Shown piece after piece: positions 21,012-30,076 of a stretch of 64,000 bases of DNA; position 1 is the first letter of the stretch, and every line of letters begins with the position of its first letter. Source of the DNA: Anaspis maculata (Eukaryota > Arthropoda > Insecta > Coleoptera > Scraptiidae); contig OX421962.1 in NCBI GenBank assembly GCA_949128115.1, positions 37,595,745 to 37,659,744 of the forward strand, read 5' to 3'. Under the pieces are notes generated by a model. That model saw only the letters and a list, made by a program, of their open reading frames with translations. It did no database searches and was not told the origin of the DNA. The translations under genes and the position numbers were made by a program.

Positions 21012-22549
21012 ATAAGACATCAGGCTTCATGATTATATCGTTAGAATTTGAAAAAAATCACAAAAACGGGGATCTATTGAACTAAGCACAATTTTGCAAT
21101 GCTTTATATTTCACCCTGTAACAAATGTAATTGATATAAATTGAAAATTCTCTCCAACGGAGTAGATTGCTGGAAGATGTATCTAAGCAACTGTGAAGAC
21201 AAAATCGGAATCGGTTAAGACAATCCAAAGTTACACCATTTTAGTCCAGGAGCTTATGTAATCCCGTGGGATTTTAAATTAAAGAGCATAGTGACTATGT
21301 GGAATACATTTTTTAGTGGCCAGCAATCACACCTCACCGGGTGTTTTGCTCGAATTTCTTGCAGAAAATTTATACAGGGTGGAACAGAAAAAAAAAATCC
21401 GTAGCTCCAGACTGGAAAAAGATGGAAAGCTTAAACTGCATAAGTGATTTGATTCTGTTGTTGTGTTGATTTCTGCCGAATTTGGTCCCAATCCATCGTA
21501 TAAATTTTGAAGAATTAAATGACAAAGCTTTGAACTTTGACATTTTTTAATATTTGGCAGATGCCATGCGGAGCAATACTTTCAACAATTTTGAATACAG
21601 TTTTTCAAGAGCTTTCAAAAGACATATTGCGAGTCAAGTTTCGTGACATATGCTTTCTGTCATTTTTGATGGTGACATTCCCGTTTGACAGATAACAACC
21701 AAAATATAACAGACTCATTCGACGGCAAAATCATGTCCGCATACCGAATTTCAAGTCGATCGAATTAACGTTGCGGCTGTTATCGTGGAAGATTACAGAC
21801 ACAGACACACACAGCTTCGTAATCTTATCTAAAAAACTTTGCCATTTAATTATTCAATATCTATCCGACGGATTGGAGCCAAATTTGGAAGGAAGCAACA
21901 AAACAAAATCATCAAATCAAGCCCGCAGTTGCAGCTTTCCACCAATTCCCAGTTGGACGTTACGAGGTTTCAAATTTTCTCCTGGCCGTTACCACCGGAG
22001 ACGGCCGCTCGTTTGGATTTTGACCAGGACGACCCGTGTTTGGTGCAGGACTCAACTCATCTGTCCTTTCCTGGTGGGGGATTGACTTTTTTTGAAAAAT
22101 TCCTGATATTGGAAGTAGATTGCATTGGGCGTCGTGTAGGTTCATTTTCAAATCCGACACGGTTTCGCTTTTCCGACGATGATTTTTTCAAAATAATAAA
22201 TTTAATTTCCAAGTTTTCTTGTTTTTCACTCTATTCACCACGAATGTCAATTTTTCAAGCAAAACCTTTAATAGCATCAAGTTGGGCATCCACCTAGTGA
22301 TTTTTTATAGTTCACGGAATATGATTTTTTCTTTTTTCTCCTGTTTCACCCTGTATAAATCCCCTGCAAGAAATTCAAGCAAAACACCCGGTGAGGTGTG
22401 ATTGCTGCCCATTCAAGGAATGTATTCCACATGGTCGCTATGCTCTTTCATTCAAAATCCCACGGAATGCTTTTTATTTACATATGCTTTTGGACTATTT
22501 TGAAAAAGGGCAAAATTTTCGATACCGACATTTCAAATGTTTAGCAGTT
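21012..22549. mobile_element. Family A element, right half only, interrupted
   Basis: From AAGACATCAGGCTTCATGA (21014) to TTTAGCAGTT (ending 22549) this follows the right TIR of the family A copies at 8721 and 59861, including TTTTGCAATGCTTTA, CACCCTGTAAC and GGGCAAAATTTTCGATACCG. TA follows at 22550. The left half is missing. A 1254-bp element is inserted at 21243, which dates that insertion after this one. Confidence 0.85.
21243..22496. mobile_element. 1254-bp TIR element with a 5-bp target duplication
   Basis: The ends AGTCCAGGAGCTTATGTAA and TTACATATGCTTTTGGACT are inverted. Homology between the arms continues for 150 bp or more (GTGGAATACATT, CAGCAATCACACCTCACCGG, GTGTTTTGCT(C/T)GAATTTCTTG). 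It is flanked by ATTTT at 21238-21242 and 22497-22501. Removing the element and one ATTTT restores the family A text ACCATTTTGAAAAAGGG seen at 61017, so the duplication is exact. Central parts also pair (arms meet near 21870). No transposase; superfamily not assigned, since 5-bp duplications are uncommon among DNA transposons. Confidence 0.9.
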
Positions 22550-22551
22550 TA

Positions 22552-23800
22552 GTTGCTATTTTTGGAAATGTCCATGTCCAAAACGTGTGTATACTCGTAT
22601 TGTCCTACATAGGCAACGCAACTTCCTAATTAGGCACTTAAAACTTAGGCTAAACTTATTAAACCCCCTCGAGTACGTCTTCCCCCAGTCCGGTGCTGCA
22701 ATCAACCGGCCCTGAACCTGTCATGGGTCGCAGGGACGACGCCACAGCTCTCGCAAAGGACGCCTGCCGCAACTCCGCAGATGCGTAGCATCAAGGCGTC
22801 CTGCCGCCCCCGTCCTCGGGGGAATAATTACCCACGGAGGCTTTTTGCATGCCGCCGCCCAACTGTCAAAGGCTTTGCTCCGGAGGGTGGCAGAGTGCCC
22901 ACCACCACCACCACCAACCGCTCGCCGCCCCTTTCGATGGACGCCGCGCTATACGTGTCGGCGTTACCCAGGGAACCCGCCCAGTGTGCGTCGTGACGCA
23001 CACCCGAAGCAGCACAGCAAGCAGACTAGAGGCACACCACACTCAAGGCGCTTTCCAGTGGCCCGGGTCAGGGTTGTCTGTGAGCCCGCCGCCCTTTTCC
23101 TCGCCGCCGCCCGCGGGACCCCCCGTCGAACATTCGTTATTCGGGGGGAGGAGGCCTGCGTCGCCATCAGTTATTATTAATTTTGCCTCTATGCGCCCCC
23201 CTGCCCCCCATCTCTCTTCTCTTTTGTACTGTTTGGTAATTTATTACCTGGTGCGCGGCAGCAAAGGGGGTGGCTTTTTTTCGCTAAGTGACTTTTTTGC
23301 TCTGGGGATCATAACGCGCCGAAAAAGAAAACTCCAGGGCATTGGTAATTTATAGCTGCTGCTCCTCGCTTGCCGCCACCGCTTGATGGTCTGTGTCTGA
23401 AAACTTAATACCGCAAGTTAAATTGTTATGAAAAGCTAATCGCAGCAGACGCAGCAGCAAGCAGACCGGTAAAAAATCGTACAGGCGCTGGAGGTAGAAT
23501 GAGGGGCACTGGGTGATCGATTGAGGGTATCTCAGGGCTCGAGTGGAAAATTCCATCCAGGATGATTAGGTGGTGCGTGATGCGATGGTGGGGGGGATAT
23601 ACAGACAGAATCATCCTGGATTTATTTCCAGGGCTCTTTTGGAGATTGGAATTGGACGCAGTGGCGTTAAATGGAACTCTAATCCGCGCGCACGAATGCC
23701 GTATATTTTGGAGCAAGTGGAATGAGAGTGAATGGAAATTAATTAGGACGCAGTGATTCGGTCGTGTCAACAGTAATGTAGGTGTAGGGTAGAGTGTAAA
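22552..23800. promoter_or_regulatory. GC/CpG-rich island, possible regulatory or 5' exon region
   Basis: Between about 22670 and 23330 the sequence becomes strongly GC- and CpG-rich, with CCACCACCACCACCACC and GCCGCCGCC runs, in sharp contrast to both sides. From 23340 to 23760 it is moderately GC-rich, with CAGCAGACGCAGCAGCAAGCAG and an inverted pair (ATCCAGGATGAT at 23556, ATCATCCTGGAT at 23609). Overlapping frames of up to 168 codons read as low-complexity proline/arginine/histidine text and show no domain. A promoter or 5' exon of a host gene is a fair guess, but I see no TATA box or start that settles it. Confidence 0.35.
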
Positions 23801-24034
23801 GAGGGTTGGTTTGCTTTAAAGGCAGTTTTGGGGCAGGTCCTGACTCTTGCCTGAGGTACAACAAGGGTAACCACGAAACCTACGCATATAGACAAATACG
23901 AAATAATTTCATTTCGTTTCGTTTATGTATACTAATAATTCATCATGATGACCCCATCTGTGGCATATTGACAATCTTTGGGTGGGTAATAAAATGATAA
24001 TTTAGAACGTCAAAAACTCACTAGTTCTCAAAAG
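23801..24034. other. No gene or repeat recognised
   Basis: Short stretch between the GC-rich island and a reverse-transcriptase remnant. The 63-codon frame 23806-23997 has no domain. Confidence 0.5.
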
Positions 24035-24285
24035 GCAAGCATTCTCAAAGCCTTCTACCGCCTAAACCAAGACACGGCATACTGATAAAAACAATTGAGA
24101 AATCTGAGCTTCCCTCCCAATCTAAATATGTTTTCATAGACCAGGTTTCAGGTCCTATCTGGTTGGTGCAAGACCAGTTTATGAGGATTTCCGGTCATAG
24201 TTCTAAAGACTTTCAAGTTCTGTCGGGAGTCCCGCAGGAAACTATGATAAACCCTCTATTTATCATCATTCACTCCCCCAGCCCT
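24035..24285 (+). pseudogene. Non-LTR retrotransposon reverse-transcriptase fragment
   Basis: One frame gives KAFYRLNQDTAY, then LRNLSFPPNL and TRFQVLSG. A second frame gives ISGHSSKDFQVLSGVPQ, then PLFIII. These match, in order, the KAFD-type motif, the following helix, and the SGVPQG motif of jockey/CR1-like reverse transcriptases. Several stops and at least one frame change separate them, and the last SGVPQG position is replaced (SGVPQE). Only about 80 codons of an enzyme of roughly 900 residues remain, without the catalytic FADD box. Non-functional remnant. Confidence 0.8.
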
Positions 24286-24289
24286 CCAT

Positions 24290-24640
24290 GCAGCCCCCAC
24301 CAACATGGGAGGGAAAGTACTGTTATCAAGCAGAAAAAGAAATTCAAATTTCAACGGATACATCCGTTTGAGATCCCCCCAAGTTGAGTGAGACAATTTC
24401 CAGAGTGAGGTCTGTCTGTGTGTATGTGTGTGTAATCTTCCACGATAACTGCCTGACCGTTGCTCTGACTGATTTGAAATTTGGTATACGGACATGGTTT
24501 TATCATGGAATGAGCTGATTAGATCTTGGATCTTGGTTAACGGAAAGACGAGAAACTACAAAAGCTTTGGTCCGATTTTGGAAATTTACCCAAAAATAAT
24601 CCAATCTTTTCTTCAACTATGACAGGAATATATCGTAGAT
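24290..24640 (-). repeat. Dispersed repeat module, inverted copy
   Basis: Contains CACCAACATGGGAGGGAAAGTA, GGATACATCCGT...GAGATCCCCC, a TCTGTCTGTGTGTATGTGTG run, ATCTTCCACGATAACTGCC and ATTTGAAATTTGGTATACGGACATGG. The same words in the same relative order appear at 54424-54660, 9230-9350 (part), 60225-60370 and 21725-21800. Here it is followed by GTCCGATTTTGGAAATTTACC, which also matches 9010-9060. Family unidentified. Frames at 24163-24387 and 24256-24495 overlap it. Confidence 0.7.
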
Positions 24641-24947
24641 AAGTTCGCGTTACAGTTTTTTTGAACTAATGAAATGTGAAAGTTTCGTATTGAATAAAAA
24701 TCACCGTTTAACGCCAAAACTTTCGGCCGAAACCCGTGCAAGCAGCCGTTTCAGTTGATATTAGCCAGGGAAAATTTCGAAAAATCGTGACACCCGACTG
24801 GGCAGTGATAGGAAACTACTTCAAGCTTAATTTGTTTTCGATTTTATTTTCGTTTGATGACAGGATGGAGAACTATTTGCAGCTGTTTTGAATACAGGTT
24901 TCATAAACAATATAAAAGCCCATTCTGTAGATGTATGTATGTATGTA
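24641..24947. other. No gene recognised; short GTAT microsatellite at the end
   Basis: Mixed AT-rich sequence ending in a (GTAT)n run (24931-24946) in which the next MITE is inserted. Confidence 0.5.
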
Positions 24948-25161
24948 TATCCTGTACACTTTTTAAATTCAGTAGAATGACTTTTTGAAGCAAAAATAAA
25001 GTGGCAAGCTGGAGCGCTGGGAGGATACGGCTGTTGGCCGCTGATAGTTTCGCTTCAAAACGTTTTAGGTGCCATATCAGCCGTAGCCGTAGCCCTCCAG
25101 CTTATCACTTTATTTTTGCTCCAAAAAGTCATTCCACTGAATTTGAAACGTGAACGGCATA
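24948..25161. mobile_element. Foldback MITE, family C, copy 1
   Basis: Inverted arms with GACTTTTTGAAGCAAAAATA and AAGTGGCAAGCTGGAGCG at the left are paired with CCTCCAGCTTATCACTTTAT and TTTTTGCTCCAAAAAGTCAT at the right. The centre reads CGCTGATAGTTTCGCTTC...GGTGCCATATCAGCCG. A more symmetrical copy is at 57505-57721. Flanked by TA-rich sequence. No coding capacity. Confidence 0.85.
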
Positions 25162-25164
25162 TAA

Positions 25165-25362
25165 GCAGAATTTCACTCAAATCCAACTAGTGGTTCCGAA
25201 GTTGAAAGGGGCTGAGGGGTCATGATAAAAAGTCGAACTTCTGAAAAAACTTCACATGAAGTCTGGTTAATAATTTTAAGACTCCATGTAAAGTTTTTTG
25301 GAAATTCGACTTTTTTCATGAACCTTGGAACCACTGTTTGGATTTGAGTGAAATTCTATACT
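25165..25362. mobile_element. Small foldback element abutting the MITE
   Basis: AGAATTTCACTCAAATCCAA, then CTAGTGGTTCCGAAG (25167-25202), pairs with CTTGGAACCACTGTTTGGAT and TTGAGTGAAATTCT (25323-25357). Inner words AAAGTCGAACTTC and GAAATTCGACTTTTTTCATGA pair too, giving a nearly continuous hairpin of about 195 bp. A different family from the MITE immediately to its left. Confidence 0.75.
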
Positions 25363-25514
25363 GACGAGTAGAAAATACATTGAAAACAAACCTCTGGCAA
25401 GCTACAGCCAATACAGGCAGATTTTCATCATCAACTCAGCTCCATTTTTGATGGTCTATCCACCCTTGAAATTAATAGGGTTAAAGTCGGGATACCTTCA
25501 TATTTTTTGTATAT

Positions 25515-25925
25515 TTAAAACACAGCGGATAAGTAAGGGGCAATAAAACGTTCTGGAACTGAAATATTTTTAAGGATTCGTGGAATATCCTGAGAAACTA
25601 AAAATTCACCCGTAAGCGTAATCGACTTCGTATTTACGATCTTACCTATCAAAACATCAATCAGTCTATTTGGACATACCAAATTTGCCTCCTTCCGTCT
25701 AATTTGGAGAGCTCGAGCCAGCTCTTGAGCGGCCCCTCCGCCAATTGTACTACGAGTTTGTGGCCCATCCCCGAGTCGGAGTCTCCGGGCTCGTGGCTTA
25801 TCTCTGAGTCTGAGTCTCCAGAATATCGGAACAATCTTCCATTCTTCCAATTCTCCAAATGGTTCAATATATCTACCTAAATATTTACAGTAAACCAAAA
25901 AAAAAAAAAAAAAAAAAAAAAACAG
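25515..25925 (-). other. Uncharacterised 127-codon frame beside an A24-type tract
   Basis: On the minus strand a 127-codon frame (25515-25898) is open from within a long T tract (A-tract 25898-25922 on the + strand) to TAA. The residues include a GGGAAQELARALQIRRKEA stretch and a hydrophobic C-terminal half. I do not recognise the family. If read on the + strand, the A-tract could be the tail of a retroposed copy ending ATTTACAGTAAACC, but no target duplication is obvious. The GAGTCGGAGTCTCCGGGCTC / CTGAGTCTGAGTCTCC text is internally repetitive. Confidence 0.25.
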
Positions 25926-26094
25926 GTAGAGTGCTGCAAATTATCAAATAAATGCTTAATATCAAGAATCAATCTGATGATGAATAATCAGACATTGATT
26001 TACGGTCAAAAATTGATTCTAAAGGAAGTGAAGCGTCTTGTTGTATTTTTTCTGCACAGATCTCATTCATTGATCATTGGTATTGTAATGGTGT

Positions 26095-26262
26095 GAATCA
26101 GTTTGAGGTTTTTAGCGCATTTTCCATCTTGATGAAAATCGCTATTGCCGCCGCTTTGTCCGTCCGTCCGTCCGTCCGTTCCTCGAACTCCTCGCGAACT
26201 AGACGCCCTACCTTTCTGATTTTGTCGCTGTTACATAGCTGCCACCCCCAAAGCGTGGCTAT
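26095..26262 (+). repeat. Dispersed repeat E with (CCGT)n, copy 1
   Basis: GTTTTTAGCGCATTTTCCATC, TTGATGAAAATCGCTATTGC, a short (CCGT)n run, TTCCTCGAACTCCT, ACTAGACGCCCTA and TTACATAGCTGCCAC recur in the same order at 53500-53690. It abuts the long inverted repeat starting at 26256. Frames across it on both strands (26093-26335, 26098-26295) are not genes. Confidence 0.8.
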
Positions 26263-27908
26263 AGTACGGACGTTAGCGGCACATATCAGGACCAACCTTG
26301 CATTTCATTCCGATGCAAAACGCTTTTGCACGTGAGTAGTAGGTGCCTATAGGTAATTTTTGAGAAGTGGTGCCCCGACGGGACACGCGACTGGCGTGCC
26401 CCTTGAGAGGTCGAAGGAACAAAATATTACCATTTTAGAAATCCTTGCTTTTTTCCTAATTTTTTTGCTGGACTACATATTTTCAAGGCCGAGGAACACA
26501 ATGCAATAAGTTTCTAGAGTGTGTCATGCACCAGTGGCGTACCAGATGGCTGCGAAGGGGCCGAGGTGCGATTTTTCACAAGTCTTATGGTAAACCGTAA
26601 CTAACACTTTTTACGTGTTTGTTGTGTTAATACATGAGATGTAATGACTTTTATATAAATTGTACATGGATATTACAGTTTATGTATTAAAGTTGACACT
26701 TGTCAAAATAACCTCAAAAATTACAACAATTACACAATTTTTCATAGAACAAACACGTAAAATGTTGTACAACACTCGTGGCCTGTTACACAAGATGCTT
26801 TCCGACACTCAGCCTCTTACAGAACTCGGGCTGCGCCCTCGTTCTGCAAAATTCGGCTTCGTGTCTGAAAACCACTTATGTAACAGCCAACTCGTATTGT
26901 AAACTACTATTTTAACATGTTTGGTATCATTTCTGACAAAATCGCACATCCTGATTCCAAAAATAAGTATGGAATTTTGATAAAGACGTGTTTGAACCGG
27001 TTTTATCAGACAAACATGATTTTTTTCACCCTCAAAATTGATGTTTTGTAATTCTACCTCTACCATTGTTTAATGTTATTATAACTATGATTTTGACTTA
27101 GTCAGTTAGTTTGGGCTATTCCACACAAAAATATCATTTGCTGAACTTTTTTCCGGTTTTCACAAAGTCACGGAGTGATTTTGTTTCTTGAGATGTATCA
27201 TGTCAAAGCTTGATGTGACGAAACGTGCTATTTCACAGGAAAAATTAGACTAGGGTCAAAATGTGGCTTTGACTTGGTACTCTATTCATTTCAAGGCATA
27301 AAAATAGATTTCTCTATCAAACAAAATAGAAAAAACTGGAATCGGAGCCGTGTTTCAGTCATAACATGGTTTTCCTTCCGACATTACGGAATAAATTTCT
27401 GGATTTGGATTGTTCAATTGAGCTATTTTCTAGATGAATTTCATACACCAGAAGTTTTTATCGATGTGACAAAGTCACACGATAGTTTTGTTTCGAAACG
27501 TGCATCATGTAGAAATTTAATTCCAAGAGCTCGCAATGTCGGAAGAAAAAGGATGTCATGACTAATTTTAGTCACTCCGATTTTAGTTTTTTCTATTTTG
27601 TTTGATAGAGAAAACTATTTCCATGTCTTGAATGACACTGGTGCATGACACTTTCTGGAAATTTATTGCATGGTGCTCCTCGATCTTGGAAATATATAGT
27701 CCAGCAAAGAAAGTATGAAAAAAGCAACGATTCCAAAAATGGCAATTCTTGGACCTTCGACCTCTTAGAAAGCACGCCAGTCGCGGGTCCCATCAGGGCA
27801 CCACTTCCTAAAAATTACCTGTAGGTACCTACTACTCACGTGCAGGAGCGTTTTGCATCGGGATGAAATGCAAGGTTGGTTCCTCTAACGTCCGTACTAC
27901 TAGGCTAT
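26256..27908. mobile_element. 1.65-kb element with ~280-bp inverted ends
   Basis: The left arm 26256-~26545 includes GGCTATAGTACGGACGTTAG, CCAACCTTGCATTTCATTCC, CACGTGAGTAGTAGGTGCCT and TGTGTCATGCACCAGTG. The right arm ~27630-27908 holds these inverted, down to CTAACGTCCGTACTACTAGG near 27895. The interior carries a smaller foldback (27300-27617) and low-complexity text, but no transposase. The target duplication was not identified, so the exact tips are uncertain. Confidence 0.75.
27300..27617. repeat. Foldback inside the 26256-27908 element
   Basis: TTCTCTATCAAACAAAATAG and AAAAAACTGGAATCGGAG (27309-27348) pair with CTCCGATTTTAGTTTTTTCT and ATTTTGTTTGATAGAGAA (27567-27613). CTTCCGACATT...  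and AATGTCGGAAGAAAAAGGA also pair. The frame 27274-27561 crosses the left arm and loop. Confidence 0.75.
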
Positions 27909-27925
27909 ATTGGATGTCTATATCG

Positions 27926-28142
27926 CGCCGCCAACATAGAGAAAACCGCCCCCGATCAACTTGAAATAACAATGTTGCAATTTCTCCCAGACCTAATGCT
28001 CTGGTGTTCTCATTTTATCAATAATATATAGTTGCCACTTATAAACGTAAACCCAGAAACCTTCCATCTTCAATATGCGCCGTTGGCATGAAAAAATTGC
28101 TAAAAACCGCCCCCAATCACTTTGAAATAAAAAACATAAACC
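27926..28142 (+). repeat. Two direct repeats leading into the tandem array
   Basis: GCGCCG(C/T)...AAAACCGCCCCC(G/A)ATCA(A/C)(C/T)TTGAAATAA occurs at ~27926-27972 and again at ~28077-28128, about 152 bp apart. The second copy runs directly into the first unit of the ~280-bp array. Confidence 0.65.
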
Positions 28143-28448
28143 CGAAGACATAGCGATCTAATTCTTTCGCTATATGAATAGCTGACTAAAAATGGGAAAG
28201 GATAGGCTACTTTTGATTAGTCGCCGCCTTCAGATTCCGCCCCCAAACGACAAAAAGGGCAACTTTCACAATTGTTACTGATTGAGATGTTTTCTCAAAC
28301 ATTTGGAAACTGCCAACTCAAACTGTTCAGCAATGCTTAGCCGGCATTGCCATAGTCGAACGCTGCCGCTCTCATACACCGCGCCGCCCCCAAAGTAAGA
28401 GATAAATCTCGAGATAAATGAAAAACATAAACTCGAGGACATAGCGAT

Positions 28449-28600
28449 CTAAGGGCTAAATTTCAAGTCCAAGTTGCAACCCGCGCAGCGTGGCGCAAGT
28501 AGTCACGTGATCCAATAATGCTCATTGGCACAGAGGGATCACGTGACTACTTGCGCCACGCTGCGCGGGTTGCAACTCGGACTTGAAATTTGGCCTTCAG
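28449..28600. mobile_element. 152-bp GC-rich hairpin inserted in the array
   Basis: Arms of about 60 bp are almost perfect inverted repeats: CAAGTCCAAGTTGCAACCCG and CGCAGCGTGGCGCAAGTAGT, then CACGTGATCC, pairing with the reverse at 28540-28598. The loop is ~28 bases. The other array units lack it, so it is an insertion. The long GC-rich stem makes it one of the most stable predicted folds in the window. Confidence 0.9.
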
Positions 28601-28757
28601 TCTCTCTCTATATGGATAGCTGAATTATGAATTGAGATGGAAAAGGATAGACTACTTTTGATATGGCGCCGCCTCTAGCTTCCGCTCCCAAAAGAAAAAA
28701 AGTGCAACTTTCAACAATTTGCACTGATTTGGATGCTAATGTTACCTCAAACACTTA

Positions 28758-28994
28758 CCGTGGGTTCCACAAAACAGATAATTCAAGATTAGTTGATTTG
28801 CGATTTTTGTTTGTCAATCTGTAGCCGACTGATCAATGGAAATGCTGGTTTATCCCTCAATAATGAAAAGATGATGGGTCTAGTACAGATTTCAGGCATT
28901 TTTTGTGAGTAATCACCTAGGATTCAGCAGAAAAAAGTCCAGTTAATCTGCAATCAGCCTTGATCGCTGATCATCTTTTTTGTGGAACTGACGG
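28758..28994. mobile_element. 237-bp MITE with TTA target duplication
   Basis: The TIRs CCGTGGGTTCCACAAAAC and, from the right end inward, CCGTCAGTTCCACAAAAA are flanked by TTA (28755-28757 and 28995-28997). The other array units supply the empty site. A 3-bp TTA/TAA-type duplication is characteristic of PIF/Harbinger elements; assignment to that superfamily is inferred from the duplication alone. Confidence 0.85.
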
Positions 28995-29480
28995 TTAGAA
29001 ACTTCCAACTCAAACTGTGCAAGAGTTTCTTTGCCAAACGCTGCCGCTCCCACACGCCGCCCTCAAAGTAAGAGATAAATGTAAAACATAAACCTGAAGA
29101 CATAGCATTCTAATTCTTTCGCTATATAGATAGCTGACTAAAAATGGGTAAAGATAGGCTACTTTTGACTAGTCGCCGCCCCCAGCTCCCGCTCCCAAAC
29201 AAAACAAAAAATGCAACTTTCAACAATTTTCACTGATTTGGATACTAATGTAACTTCAAACATTTATAATATTCCAACTAAAACTGTGCAACAAGTTACT
29301 TTACCGAATGCTGCCGGCCGGCCCCACACGCCGCCCTCAAAGTAAGGGATAGATAAAAAACATAGACCCGAAGACATAACGATTTAATTCTTTCGCTATA
29401 TGGATAGCCGATCGAAAATGGGAAAGAATAGGCTACTGTTGATTAGTCGGCGTCCCCAGCTGTCGTCCCCAAACAAAAAA

Positions 29481-30076
29481 ATATTGTTGATTGAAAGAAT
29501 TTTCATTCAAATCTATTTCACTGGCAAATACCTCATTCCGATAACAAAATATCACCATGAGTTTTGATTGAAGAGAGTGGGCAAATAATGGTTTTTCTCC
29601 TTCAACCAAATTTTTTTACATTCACAATATGCCTCTTTGAGAAAATGCGCTACTGAGACTCACGCACGTAAAGGCATACTCACTTGTTTCGTGTTGCTAT
29701 TATTCAAGGAGTTGGAACTAATGTCGAGAAACCAAAAAATATAAATATCAGGTGAAACAGTTTGTAGTCCGTTTGTTTTTCATTGAGTGTGGAGCGCTCT
29801 CGAGGATAATGTAGGGAAAACACAAGATAACTGAATCAAAAAAGTCGAGTTCTGAATGATACGGCACACATGCAGGCTCATTTGGATGGTATATTTCAGT
29901 TCCGAATGTTTGTTGCTGGCTTGTTGCTATACCTACATAGTTACACCTTTTCTTCAAGATGTTTGCAAAATAAAAAAGTTCGACGATCTAACGATATGTG
30001 TTAAGAAGATCGCTGGACTGGTCACCATACATTTACTTGAATAATAATTGGAAGATAAACATTATAACACACTATA
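29481..30076. other. No gene or repeat recognised
   Basis: Mixed sequence. Frames on both strands around 29748-30044 are short and have no domain. Confidence 0.5.

Larger units (their letters stand above)
28143..29480 (+). repeat. ~280-bp tandem array, four units, two insertions
   Basis: The anchor GA(A/G)GACATA(G/A)CGAT(C/T)TAA occurs at 28143, 28435, 29096 and 29370. Each is followed by TTTCGCTATATNGATAGCTGA, ATGGGAAAGGATAGGCTACT, TAGTCGCCGCC and CTTTCAACAATTTTCACTGA-type text. The second interval (661 bp) is about 270 bp once a 152-bp hairpin (28449-28600) and a 237-bp MITE plus its TTA are subtracted. No coding capacity; the origin of the array is unknown. Confidence 0.85.

Noticed and set aside
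22781..23355. Proline/arginine/histidine-rich frames up to 168 codons
   Set aside because: Several overlapping frames on both strands are open only because the region is GC-rich; no domain or start context supports a gene.
26521..26545. CAGTGGCGTACCAG as the end of another hAT element
   Set aside because: No opposite end or 8-bp duplication is found; the word lies inside the arm of the 26256-27908 inverted repeat.
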